A DNA stretch of 64,000 nt from Flavobacterium cyclinae (GCF_021172145.1 NZ_CP089095.1:1-64000), one strand, 5' to 3'; shown: positions 16,641-24,252, counted from the stretch's first letter. The notes: generated by a model from the sequence alone, not told the origin. Numbers and translations: made by a program.

Positions 16641-17330
16641 ATGAAAAATATAATATTTTTTTTAATTTTTAACTTTGTGAACAATAGTTTTAACTCTGGT
16701 GAAGTTATTTATAAAATAGTTTTACCAGAAGCTAAAGAAATTGATGAATCAAAATATCCAAAACATATTATTGATCAGGTAAAAAAAATTAATGAAGAAA
16801 GAAGTCGGTTTGAATTTATATTAACATTTAATAAAAATATTTCAAAATATAAAAAGAAAGAATCTTTAAATCAAAGTGAAAATAATGAATATAAAATAGC
16901 ATTAAACACCTTTGGAAGTGAAGAAATATATTACAATTCATCAGAAAAGATTTTTATAAAAAAAACTAATTCATCAGAATTAGTAAAATCATATAACAAC
17001 TCACATTGGATTACACATTCTGAAAATAAAAAAATTCAAAACTTTCTAGTCTACAAGGCAACAAAAGAAGTTAAATATAATTCAAGAGGCAAAGAAAAAA
17101 AGAAAACAATAATCGCTTGGTACTGCCCAGAAATTCCGTTTAATTTTGGTCCATTAGATAATGCTGGTTTACCAGGTTTAATTTTAGAAATCAACGATGG
17201 AGAAATGTCATATGTTGCAAACAAAATAAAATTAAACAAAACAAAAACAAACATTGTAATTCCTAAAGGCAAAACAATATCTGAAGAAGAGTATTTAACT
17301 AAAATAAGAAAAAGATTTGGTGGATATTAA
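16641..17330 (+). CDS. GLPGLI-family protein, copy 6 of 9 (one Cys lost)
   Basis: 229 residues. Its motifs are FLVYKAT, IIAWYCPEIPFNFGP and DNAGLPGLILEI. The first family Cys (CYKAT) is replaced by Val, leaving the Cys in WYCPEIP without its usual partner. The signal peptide is also weak: the hydrophobic part is short and ends NNSFNSGE without the usual S-Q site. This copy may be decaying. It is followed within 15 bases by the broken peptide gene, and no control block or relic separates them. Confidence 0.85.
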   Translation: MKNIIFFLIFNFVNNSFNSGEVIYKIVLPEAKEIDESKYPKHIIDQVKKINEERSRFEFILTFNKNISKYKKKESLNQSENNEYKIALNTFGSEEIYYNSSEKIFIKKTNSSELVKSYNNSHWITHSENKKIQNFLVYKATKEVKYNSRGKEKKKTIIAWYCPEIPFNFGPLDNAGLPGLILEINDGEMSYVANKIKLNKTKTNIVIPKGKTISEEEYLTKIRKRFGGY

Positions 17331-17342
17331 GTATTAAAAAAA

Positions 17343-17627
17343 ATGATTTTTAGTGCAATCGCACTTATAGGGCTTTCTTTTGCTGGGATGGCAAATGAAA
17401 TTGAAGAGAAAAAAGTTTAAGTAGAAACTATTCAAATTGAAAAATTTGAAAATACGTTTGAAGAATCATCAAACTCAAATGAAACTGGATCGCTTAAGTG
17501 TTGGGCTTTTGGAAAATGGTTAAGAGCAAAATTAAATGCAATTTCAGATAATGATGCCTTAATTGATCAAACCGTTGATGCAGCAGTAGATTTATGTAAC
17601 ATTCTAGATGATGCAGGTTTAATCTAA
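17343..17627 (+). pseudogene. broken Cys-pair peptide gene (nonsense codon, start lost)
   Basis: The array leader is recognisable from its fourth codon (MIFSAIALIGLSFAGMA, NEIEEKKV), but the usual first ATG is TTA. A TAA at 17418-17420 stops the frame right after EKKV. Beyond it the same frame stays open for 68 codons and still shows the mature plan: C in SLKCWAF and C in AAVDLC, 31 residues apart. The upstream control block is missing. A longer pro-segment (about 25 residues, Glu/Asn/Ser-rich) precedes the first Cys. The downstream hairpin is kept. Confidence 0.8.
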
Positions 17628-17638
17628 TATAAATTTTT

Positions 17639-17667
17639 ACTGCTCTGATTACAAAAATTAGGGCAGT
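17639..17667 (+). promoter_or_regulatory. hairpin between broken peptide gene and GLPGLI copy 7
   Basis: ACTGCTCTGATT (17639-17650) pairs with AATTAGGGCAGT (17656-17667), with wobble pairs, loop ACAAA. It ends 15 bases before the GLPGLI ATG, as in intact units. Confidence 0.7.
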
Positions 17668-17682
17668 ATTTAAAAAAAGAAT

Positions 17683-18429
17683 ATGAGAAAAATAATTTTT
17701 CTAGTTTTTATTCTATTAAAAATCCCAGTATTTTCTCAAAGTGGGCAAATAGAGTATGTTTCTTTCTTTAAAAGTGATGCTAATAACTACATAATTAAAG
17801 AATTAGAAAATATCGTGGAAGAAAATGACTCAAAATTATCATACTCATTAATTGTAAATGGTAATAAAAGTATATTTTTTTCATCAAAAACACTTTCTAG
17901 TAAAACAGATAAAATTAATTTGCAAGAAATTAATTCTAAACTAATTGGCACTATTTTTTTAGATCTTAATCAAAGAATATTGGTACAAAAGAAAATTGTT
18001 TATGGTGAGGAATTAACTATTAAAGATTCTATTAAAAAATTCAACTGGGAACTAATTAATAATGAAACTAAAATTATAGATAATATGCTTTGTTATAAAG
18101 CAATTCATAAAGAAATTATTGAAAAAAAAATTGAAAACGAGAAAAACGAAATTCAGGTTGTTAAAAAAGAAAAAATCATAACGGCTTGGTATTGTCCAAC
18201 AATCAATATAAATGTTGGACCATTGGGTTTTTATGGACTACCAGGATTAATAATACTTCTTGAGGATGATATTTTTGTTTATCAAGCAAAAAAAATAATA
18301 CTTAATCTAAATTTTAATCAAAAATCACTTATTGAACCTCCTAAAGCAACAAAATATTTAAATTATGATGAGTATTTAAAAGAATATAATAGATTAAAAT
18401 CGATTAGAGAAAATATGATGAAATACTAA
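17683..18429 (+). CDS. GLPGLI-family protein, copy 7 of 9
   Basis: 248 residues, the longest copy, with signal peptide ending IPVFSQSGQ. Motifs are MLCYKAI, ITAWYCPTININVGP and GFYGLPGLIILL; both Cys are kept. It has an extra charged insert before the ITAW motif (KKIENEKNEIQVVKKEK). Its peptide gene is broken, so this GLPGLI gene may be transcribed only by read-through from upstream. The open reading frame is nonetheless intact. Confidence 0.9.
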   Translation: MRKIIFLVFILLKIPVFSQSGQIEYVSFFKSDANNYIIKELENIVEENDSKLSYSLIVNGNKSIFFSSKTLSSKTDKINLQEINSKLIGTIFLDLNQRILVQKKIVYGEELTIKDSIKKFNWELINNETKIIDNMLCYKAIHKEIIEKKIENEKNEIQVVKKEKIITAWYCPTININVGPLGFYGLPGLIILLEDDIFVYQAKKIILNLNFNQKSLIEPPKATKYLNYDEYLKEYNRLKSIRENMMKY

Positions 18430-18447
18430 ATTAAATATATCTATTTA

Positions 18448-18575
18448 ATGCCAAAATACCTAATCCTATTCTTATTTTTCCCAATATTCTCTCTTTCCCA
18501 AACCTTAACCGGCACGGTAAAATATTCTTTAGAAAAACCAATTTAAAATGCCATTGAAATTACAAAATCTTTAGT
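18448..18575 (+). pseudogene. relic of the receptor gene 5' end (after copy 7), decayed
   Basis: It reads MPKYLILFLFFPIFSLSQ and TLTGTVKYSLEKPI before a stop at 18544-18546. The bases after the stop still align with receptor codons up to about 44 (AAATGCC, ATTACAAAATCTTTAGTTT). It is more decayed than the relics at 16108 and 19700. Confidence 0.8.
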
Positions 18576-18619
18576 TTAAATGTTAATTCGAAAATAAATT
18601 TAAAAAATTAACGTTTAAA

Positions 18620-18691
18620 ACCGTAATAATTAGTCTAAAAAACCGTAAAATCAATATTTCTAATAGTATTAATTTGCATTTGGTTAACCAA
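18620..18691 (+). promoter_or_regulatory. array control block for peptide p6
   Basis: Direct repeats ACCGTAA at 18620-18626 and 18642-18648 (22 apart), weak -7-like TTAATTTG at 18669-18676 and palindrome TTGGTTAACCAA at 18680-18691. Confidence 0.65.
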
Positions 18692-18721
18692 AACATAATA
18701 CTAATTTTAAAAATTTAAAGA

Positions 18722-18943
18722 ATGAAAAAAGTATTTTTTAGTGCAGTTGCGCTAGTAGCTTTTTCGTTTGCTGGTATGGCAAATGAGATTGTAGAGAAAA
18801 AGGTTGAAGAAGCATCAACCGAAAGAGATTGTATTGCTGAAGCAAAAGCAGCTATCAAATATATGCAGTTTTTAGGTGCTGATGAAGCGGATGTCTTATA
18901 TGTTGCACAAATAGTAAGAGCAAGTTGTGAGGCTTCAAAATAA
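18722..18943 (+). CDS. small secreted Cys-pair peptide p6
   Basis: 73 residues with the constant leader, NEIVEKKVEEASTERDC and a compact mature part ending RASCEASK. The cysteines are 31 residues apart (DCIAEAK and RASC). The mature part is Ala-rich and very likely two helices around FLGADEAD. It shares the pro-segment through ASTERDC with p5. A strong hairpin and GLPGLI copy 8 follow. Confidence 0.85.
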   Translation: MKKVFFSAVALVAFSFAGMANEIVEKKVEEASTERDCIAEAKAAIKYMQFLGADEADVLYVAQIVRASCEASK

Positions 18944-18951
18944 CAAAAACT

Positions 18952-18976
18952 AACCAAGCCAAAATTTGGCTTGGTT
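18952..18976 (+). promoter_or_regulatory. hairpin between p6 and GLPGLI copy 8
   Basis: AACCAAGCCA (18952-18961) pairs with TGGCTTGGTT (18967-18976), loop AAATT. It is followed by TATTAAAAG, no real T-run, and ends 15 bases before the GLPGLI ATG. Confidence 0.75.
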
Positions 18977-18991
18977 TATTAAAAGTTTAAA

Positions 18992-19693
18992 ATGAATAAA
19001 ATATTCCTTTTTTTCGTACTGATTTTCTTTATGTTTTTTCTGTGTCCTCTTTATTCACAAATAAATAAAGCTATATATTCCGTTTCAATAAACAATAAAG
19101 AAGATATCGACAAGACATCGCCTTTCAATTCCTATTATAAAATTGCACAAGAAAACAGTAACCAATTTACATTTCATTTGATTTTTTCTAAAGACAGCAG
19201 TGATTTTTTTATTAATGATAATCTAGAAATTGAATATCATTCATTTAGAATGGTTAAAGCATTTTCTAGGTATCAAGGTTTTGTTAGAAAAACTAAAAAT
19301 AAAACTTTTATTGAAAAAGAGATTGATAATAAAACCTATATTTTAGAAGAAAAAACAGTATATAATTGGACTTTAACCACCGAAACTAAAAAAATAGGTA
19401 GTTATAATTGTTACAAAGCAACAGCCGAAAAAACAATTAAAAACAAAATAATAGTTCCTATAACGGCTTGGTATTGTCCTGAAATAGCTTATCAATTTGG
19501 GCCTAATGGTTACGGGAATTTACCTGGATTAATTGTAGAACTTCAAATTGATAATGTAATTTATGGATTGAAATCCATTAATTTTGATGATAATACTATT
19601 AAATTTAAAGAAATTGATTTTGAAAAAATTATTTCTCAAGATAAATACGACGAAATAATCAAAGAAAAAATGAAGTTTATTTTAGATGAATAA
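18992..19693 (+). CDS. GLPGLI-family protein, copy 8 of 9
   Basis: 233 residues with a strong signal peptide containing CPLYSQ near its end. Motifs are YNCYKAT, ITAWYCPEIAYQFGP and GYGNLPGLIVEL, where the name motif reads NLPGLI. Both Cys are kept. The receptor-gene relic starts six bases after its stop. It is an otherwise normal family member. Confidence 0.9.
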   Translation: MNKIFLFFVLIFFMFFLCPLYSQINKAIYSVSINNKEDIDKTSPFNSYYKIAQENSNQFTFHLIFSKDSSDFFINDNLEIEYHSFRMVKAFSRYQGFVRKTKNKTFIEKEIDNKTYILEEKTVYNWTLTTETKKIGSYNCYKATAEKTIKNKIIVPITAWYCPEIAYQFGPNGYGNLPGLIVELQIDNVIYGLKSINFDDNTIKFKEIDFEKIISQDKYDEIIKEKMKFILDE

Positions 19694-19699
19694 TTACAA

Positions 19700-19825
19700 A
19701 TGCCAAAATACCTAATCCTATTTTTATTTTTCCCAATATTCTCTCTTTGCCAAACCCTAACCGGCACGGTAAAAGATTCGCTTGGAAACCCATTACAAAA
19801 TGCTAATGTAATTGCTAAACCATAG
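19700..19825 (+). pseudogene. relic of the receptor gene 5' end (after copy 8), 41 codons
   Basis: It reads MPKYLILFLFFPIFSLCQ, TLTGTVKDSLGNPLQNANVI and AKP before TAG. It matches the intact receptor start nearly base for base up to codon 41 and breaks there, like the relic at 16108. This shared end point defines the duplication junction. Confidence 0.85.
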
Positions 19826-19871
19826 TTTATGTTATAAATTAGATAATAAATAAAAAAACTAACGTTAAAAC

Positions 19872-19944
19872 ACCGTAATAAAATAGCACAAAAAACCGTA
19901 AAATCATTGTTTTAAATAGTATTAATTTGCGCTTGGTTAACCAA
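19872..19944 (+). promoter_or_regulatory. array control block for peptide p7
   Basis: Direct repeats ACCGTAA at 19872-19878 and 19895-19901 (23 apart), weak -7-like TTAATTTG at 19922-19929 and palindrome TTGGTTAACCAA at 19933-19944. It feeds the last unit, the only one leading into the intact receptor gene. Confidence 0.65.
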
Positions 19945-19977
19945 AAACAAAATACTAATTTTAAAAATTTAAACAAA

Positions 19978-20235
19978 ATGAAAAAAATGATTTTTAGTGC
20001 CGTAGCACTTGTAGCATTTTCTTTTGCTGGTATGGCAAATGAGATTGAGGAAAAGAAGGTTGAAGAAATCAATAAAAATGCTGAAACAACTATTGGTTGT
20101 GACCATTGTTATGATTATGCTGATTCATTAGATGATGGGACAGATAGAACAAATAAAAAATGGATGAGAAATGTTGACAATTGTAAAGTTGCAAATGGCT
20201 GTGAAGCTGTATTTACTGAATTATTAAATCCATAA
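19978..20235 (+). CDS. small secreted Cys-rich peptide p7 (four Cys)
   Basis: 85 residues from the ATG at 19978. The frame is open further upstream, but that stretch is the shared 5' leader, so the constant start MKKMIFSAVALVAF is right. After NEIEEKKVEE the mature part differs most from the others: four cysteines as CDHC and CKVANGC, with no 31-residue spacing, and acidic/basic rather than Ala-rich. It belongs to the unit joined to the intact receptor gene, so it may be the ancestral or the most specialised peptide. Confidence 0.85.
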   Translation: MKKMIFSAVALVAFSFAGMANEIEEKKVEEINKNAETTIGCDHCYDYADSLDDGTDRTNKKWMRNVDNCKVANGCEAVFTELLNP

Positions 20236-20244
20236 AAGCAGAAT

Positions 20245-20271
20245 ATTCCGCCGAATTTGATTCGGCGGAAT
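20245..20271 (+). promoter_or_regulatory. hairpin between p7 and GLPGLI copy 9
   Basis: ATTCCGCCGAA (20245-20255) pairs perfectly with TTCGGCGGAAT (20261-20271), loop TTTGA; the most stable hairpin of the series. No T-run follows. It ends 13 bases before the GLPGLI ATG. Confidence 0.78.
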
Positions 20272-20284
20272 TAATTAAAAGAAT

Positions 20285-21016
20285 ATGAAACACAGAATAA
20301 TTGCACTACTTTTTTTTTACATTAATACATTTAGCCAAGAAAGTGGAATAATCACTTACAAATCCTTTTTTAGTGTAAAGCAAGCAACAGAAGAACTTAA
20401 ACAACAAAACAGAATGTGGTATCAAGAAGAATTAGACCATGAAATGATGGCAAAACAGCTTCGATTCACACTCCAATTCAACACTGAAGCTTCTATTTTT
20501 ACAATGTCTGAAAACATGATTTCTGATATAGAAAATCAATTAAGTAAGAAATATACTATTGGTCGGTTTTATGGTAGTGATACTTTTTTTATTAACAGAA
20601 AAAAAGACACCTTAATTGAGCAACTTACCTATTCATTTGCTACATTATTAAGGAAAAAAAAAGCAAGTTTTATTAATTGGAATTTAACGACTGAAACAAA
20701 AGAAATTCAAGGTTATAAATGTTACAAAGCTACTTATACCTATGTACAAAAATGGAAGGGACGAGAATTTTTATGGCCTGTGGTGGCTTGGTATTGTCCC
20801 GAAATTCCTATCTCACTAGGACCTACAAGATACTCAGGATTACCCGGTTTGATATTAGAATTACATGAAAACGAAATTGGATATATTGTTGACAAAATTG
20901 ATTTTGTAAGCCTTCCAAAAAAAATAGTCGAACCCAAGATAGGTGAAATTTTGGACGATGAAGAAATTAATTTGAGGGATCAAAATGTAAAAAATGAAAT
21001 GTTAAATAGTAAATAA
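20285..21016 (+). CDS. GLPGLI-family protein, copy 9 of 9
   Basis: 243 residues with signal peptide ending INTFSQESG. Motifs are YKCYKAT, VVAWYCPEIPISLGP and RYSGLPGLILEL; both Cys are kept. It has a longer N-terminal region than most copies (ATEELKQQNRMWYQEELDHE). The intact receptor gene starts six bases after its stop, so the two should be co-transcribed; this is the complete form of the unit whose relics appear elsewhere in the array. Confidence 0.92.
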   Translation: MKHRIIALLFFYINTFSQESGIITYKSFFSVKQATEELKQQNRMWYQEELDHEMMAKQLRFTLQFNTEASIFTMSENMISDIENQLSKKYTIGRFYGSDTFFINRKKDTLIEQLTYSFATLLRKKKASFINWNLTTETKEIQGYKCYKATYTYVQKWKGREFLWPVVAWYCPEIPISLGPTRYSGLPGLILELHENEIGYIVDKIDFVSLPKKIVEPKIGEILDDEEINLRDQNVKNEMLNSK

Positions 21017-21022
21017 TTCTAA

Positions 21023-23683
21023 ATGCCAAAATCCCTAATTCTATTACTACTTTTTCCAATTATTTCTCTTTCCCAAACCTTAACCGGCACGGTAAAAGAT
21101 TCGCTTGGAAACCCATTACAAAATGCTAATGTAATTGCTAAACCTTTAGTTGAAAAACAAGGGTTAAAATTCTCTATTGCTGATCATTTAGGGAGATATA
21201 AATTAGAATTAGAAAAAGATGTTCCTTATGAGGTACGTGTATCGTATTTAGGTTTTACAGAAGAAATCTTAAATCTTCCAGCTAATTTTACTCAAAAAGA
21301 GCATCATTTTAAATTAAAAGAAAATGGGCAAGAATTAAAAGAAATTACCATAACCTATGACTACAAACCTGTTGTAGTAAAAAAAGACACTTTAATTTAC
21401 GATGTCAAAGCTTTTACTAGCGGTAACGAACGTAAACTGAAAGAACAATTAGAAAAGTTACCTGGAGTTGAAGTAGATAAAAACGGCGGTGTTACGGTTC
21501 AAGGCAAAAAAGTAACCAAGTTTTTAGTAGAAAATAATTCATTTTTTGGCGGTGGCACTAAATTAGGTGTAGAAAATATTCCTGCCGATGCAGTGGATAA
21601 AGTAGAAGTAATTGACAACTTCAACGAAGTAGGCTTTCTAAAACAAGTTTCCGATTCTGAAGACTTGGCCATGAACATCAAACTGAAAGAAGATAAAAAG
21701 AAATTCATTTTTGGCGATGTCGATGCAGGTGTTGAAGTTGCAAACGATAACGGATTCTATCTAGGTCATGCTGCTTTATTTTATTATGAACCTAAAACGA
21801 ATGTAAGTTTCATTGGCGACCTCAACAACATAGGTAAACGCACTTTTTCTTTTCAAGACATGATGCGTTTTCAAGGAGGTGCTAGCAGCTTTATTTCGGG
21901 AAGAAAACAATTAACTGATTTGTATTCCTTTGCTAGCGATAACACCGATGTCATTGAAAATAAATCACAATTTAGCGCATTAAACTTTCGTCAAGAAATT
22001 AATTCAAAATTAGATGTAGAAGGTTTTGCTATTTTTTCTAAGTTATTTACCCGCACATTAACCGAAAGTACTATTGAATATCTTCAAAACACAACAGCAA
22101 CTTTAGAAGAACGCATCAATAAAGGTGAAAATAAATCAATTTTAGGCATCGGAAACGTAAAACTTAACTTCACACCTAATACAAAAGAGAAATGGTTTTA
22201 CAATGGTCAATTTCAATCTAGTGCCAATGATATAAATTCGATTCTAAATTCAAGACTCGATGGACAACAAACTTCGTTTGAAACTTTAAACTCGGCTGAT
22301 AATATTCAAATCAAGCAGTTTTTAGAATGGCACAAACAAATAAATTTAAAACATACGACAACATTAGTAATAAACCAAAGTTACGACAATCAAAAACCCA
22401 TTAATACTTGGTTAACCGATACCGAATTCTTAACGGGTTTAATTCCGTTAGAAAATGATTCGTTTTACAACATTCAACAAGTAAAAAAAGTGAAGAACAA
22501 CAGTGTTGATGCTTTGTTTAAACATTATTGGATTGTCAATAACTACAATCATTTATATACTAATGTTGGTAATAATTTAGGAACTACACAGCTCCAAATC
22601 TCAGAAAAACAATACTTAACCGATGGTACAATCAATGATTTTGCAAGCGACGGTTTTGGGAACGACATGGATTATTTACTAAACGATTTGTATTTGGGTT
22701 TAGAATATAAGTTCAAAATAGGAAAATGGGTGAATAAACCTGCCATTTATGCCCATTACTATCATTTGAAAACAAAACAAATTGCAGCTGATTACACCTT
22801 AAACAATACATTTTTACAACCCAGTTGGTTAAGTGAATATGAATTCAATCAATCAGAAAACTTAAAATTCAATTATCGTTTGGTGAATGAATTTCCAGAA
22901 GCGAATCGTTTGTTAGAACGCTATACGTTACAAAGTTATAATTCAGTATTTAAAGGAAATGCGTTATTACGAAACGAACGTTTTCACAACGCAACTTTGA
23001 ATTATACCAAAACCAGTATGTATCGTGGTTTGATGCTTTTTGCCAATGCAAGTTTCACTAAAAAAGTGAGAACGATCCGTAATGAAATTGGTTTAGACGG
23101 CATCAATCAATTTACAACGCCAACCATTACCGATAATCCAGAAACAACTTATCGGGTTTATGGAAATATTGATAAAAAAATTCACAAATTTAGGTTGAGT
23201 TTTAATGCTAATTTGTCGTGGTTCAATTATACACAAACGGTAAATAGTCAAACAGTTATTAACGACAGAAACAATCAAAATTTTGGTCTAAGATTACGAA
23301 CAGCTAATAAAAAATGGCCAAGTGTAAGTGTGAGTTATAATAAAACCTTTAGTCAATTTTCGGGATTAACGAATTCAAAATTAACATCTGACCGATTCGG
23401 TTTTGATTTAGACATCGATTTTTGGAAACATTTTAATTTTAAAACCGATTACGAGGTAACCTTAAACGAAAACAGTAATAACATCGCAACTGATTTTAGA
23501 ATTGCCAATGCGTATTTGAGTTATCAAAAGAAAAACAATCCATTTCGTTTTGAGCTATCGGCTCAGAATTACTTGAATAACGGCACTAAAATCAACAATT
23601 CGTTTTCTGATTTTATGATTTCGAGTTCAACAACATACACATTGCCAAGAGTTGTAATGTTGACGATTAGTTATAAGCTCTAA
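21023..23683 (+). CDS. outer-membrane TonB-receptor-like protein with carboxypeptidase-regulatory domain
   Basis: 886 residues. A Sec signal (PIISLSQ) is followed by a carboxypeptidase-regulatory-like beta-sandwich (about residues 20-105; TGTVKDSLGNPLQNANVIAK, VRVSYLGFTEE). Next is a plug-like region (about 115-225; LKEQLEKLPGVEVDKNGG, IPADAVDKVEVIDNF), then a long stretch of alternating beta strands ending in VVMLTISYKL, typical of outer-membrane barrels. It resembles Bacteroidota proteins often annotated as TonB-dependent receptor, though no clear TonB box is seen. GLPGLI genes are commonly found next to such proteins. It may move or sense the array peptides; that is inference. Five upstream relics derive from its 5' end. 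Confidence 0.88.
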   Translation: MPKSLILLLLFPIISLSQTLTGTVKDSLGNPLQNANVIAKPLVEKQGLKFSIADHLGRYKLELEKDVPYEVRVSYLGFTEEILNLPANFTQKEHHFKLKENGQELKEITITYDYKPVVVKKDTLIYDVKAFTSGNERKLKEQLEKLPGVEVDKNGGVTVQGKKVTKFLVENNSFFGGGTKLGVENIPADAVDKVEVIDNFNEVGFLKQVSDSEDLAMNIKLKEDKKKFIFGDVDAGVEVANDNGFYLGHAALFYYEPKTNVSFIGDLNNIGKRTFSFQDMMRFQGGASSFISGRKQLTDLYSFASDNTDVIENKSQFSALNFRQEINSKLDVEGFAIFSKLFTRTLTESTIEYLQNTTATLEERINKGENKSILGIGNVKLNFTPNTKEKWFYNGQFQSSANDINSILNSRLDGQQTSFETLNSADNIQIKQFLEWHKQINLKHTTTLVINQSYDNQKPINTWLTDTEFLTGLIPLENDSFYNIQQVKKVKNNSVDALFKHYWIVNNYNHLYTNVGNNLGTTQLQISEKQYLTDGTINDFASDGFGNDMDYLLNDLYLGLEYKFKIGKWVNKPAIYAHYYHLKTKQIAADYTLNNTFLQPSWLSEYEFNQSENLKFNYRLVNEFPEANRLLERYTLQSYNSVFKGNALLRNERFHNATLNYTKTSMYRGLMLFANASFTKKVRTIRNEIGLDGINQFTTPTITDNPETTYRVYGNIDKKIHKFRLSFNANLSWFNYTQTVNSQTVINDRNNQNFGLRLRTANKKWPSVSVSYNKTFSQFSGLTNSKLTSDRFGFDLDIDFWKHFNFKTDYEVTLNENSNNIATDFRIANAYLSYQKKNNPFRFELSAQNYLNNGTKINNSFSDFMISSSTTYTLPRVVMLTISYKL

Positions 23684-23808
23684 GAAAGTTTTTAGTCGAG
23701 GTTTTCAGTCGCACTATAACTACATTTGTGAACTTGGAATTTCCTAGTTCGTATTTGATTATAATTACCTATAATCTGTGTTACTAGCGGTTGAGCTGAG
23801 ACTGAAAA
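23684..23808. repeat. intergenic imperfect inverted repeat, CAGTCGCA/ACTGAAAAC type
   Basis: The left arm has TTTTTAGTCGAGG and TTTTCAGTCGCAC; the right arm has GAGCTGAGACTGAAAACTAA. The arms are roughly inverted copies of each other. The same type lies at 34410-34476 and 49252-49356. It separates convergent genes here and may end transcription from both. Confidence 0.6.
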
Positions 23809-24252
23809 CTAACCCCTTTTCATCTGAATATGCGGAATATCGTCTTCTAAGTACGTTTCGCTAGTTTGAATAAATCCGTGTGATTCATAGAATTTTTTCA
23901 GGTACTCTTGAGCTGAAATAGTAATAGCCGTTTCGTTGAAATTTTCTTTAATTGCCTCAATAGAAACGCGCATTAAATCGTGACCGAATTTTTTATCGCG
24001 GTATTTTGGGCTAACTACAACACGTCCGATAGATGTTTCTTCAAAATAATAGCCTTTGTTGAACAAACGAGAATAAGCCGCTAAATCGCCATTGTAATAC
24101 CCTAAAACGTGAAGCGCTTTCTCGTCTTTGCTATCTATGTCTTGATAAACGCAATTTTGCTCCACCACAAACACTTCTGAACGAAGTTGTAGTAATGAAT
24201 ATAGTTCGGGCGTAGAAAGTTCGTTAAATCGCTTTATTTTGAATGTTATCAT
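23809..24252 (-). CDS. elaA: GNAT N-acetyltransferase, ElaA family
   Basis: 147 residues. The ElaA signature LLQLRSEVFVVEQNCVYQDID is clear near the N-terminus. The acetyl-CoA-binding part is SIGRVVVSPKYRDKKFGHDL (GNAT motif A, Q/RxxGxG/A reads RDKKFGH), and YESHGF follows near the end. It transfers an acetyl group to an unknown amine. It is convergent with the receptor gene and stands alone. Confidence 0.9.
   Translation of the reverse strand: MITFKIKRFNELSTPELYSLLQLRSEVFVVEQNCVYQDIDSKDEKALHVLGYYNGDLAAYSRLFNKGYYFEETSIGRVVVSPKYRDKKFGHDLMRVSIEAIKENFNETAITISAQEYLKKFYESHGFIQTSETYLEDDIPHIQMKRG

Noticed and set aside
10999..19944. Regular repeats across 10-20 kb could suggest a CRISPR array
   Set aside because: Repeat blocks are over 1 kb apart and separated by coding genes; there are no short equal spacers and no cas genes.
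19927..19977. Longer N-terminus for peptide p7
   Set aside because: Those 17 codons are the shared 5' leader containing the TTGGTTAACCAA palindrome; the constant signal peptide starts at 19978.
11104..20235. Peptides as RiPP precursors with a double-glycine leader
   Set aside because: The leaders are typical Sec signal peptides (hydrophobic core, cleavage after GMA), and no modification enzyme, C39 peptidase or ABC exporter gene is in the array.
11104..20235. Diversity generated by a reverse-transcriptase retroelement
   Set aside because: No reverse transcriptase, template repeat or A-biased variable tract is seen in the window; ordinary duplication and drift explain the variation.
10226..23683. 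Array expansion by an insertion sequence or transposon
   Set aside because: No transposase, terminal inverted repeats or target duplications are visible; unit junctions fit tandem duplication.
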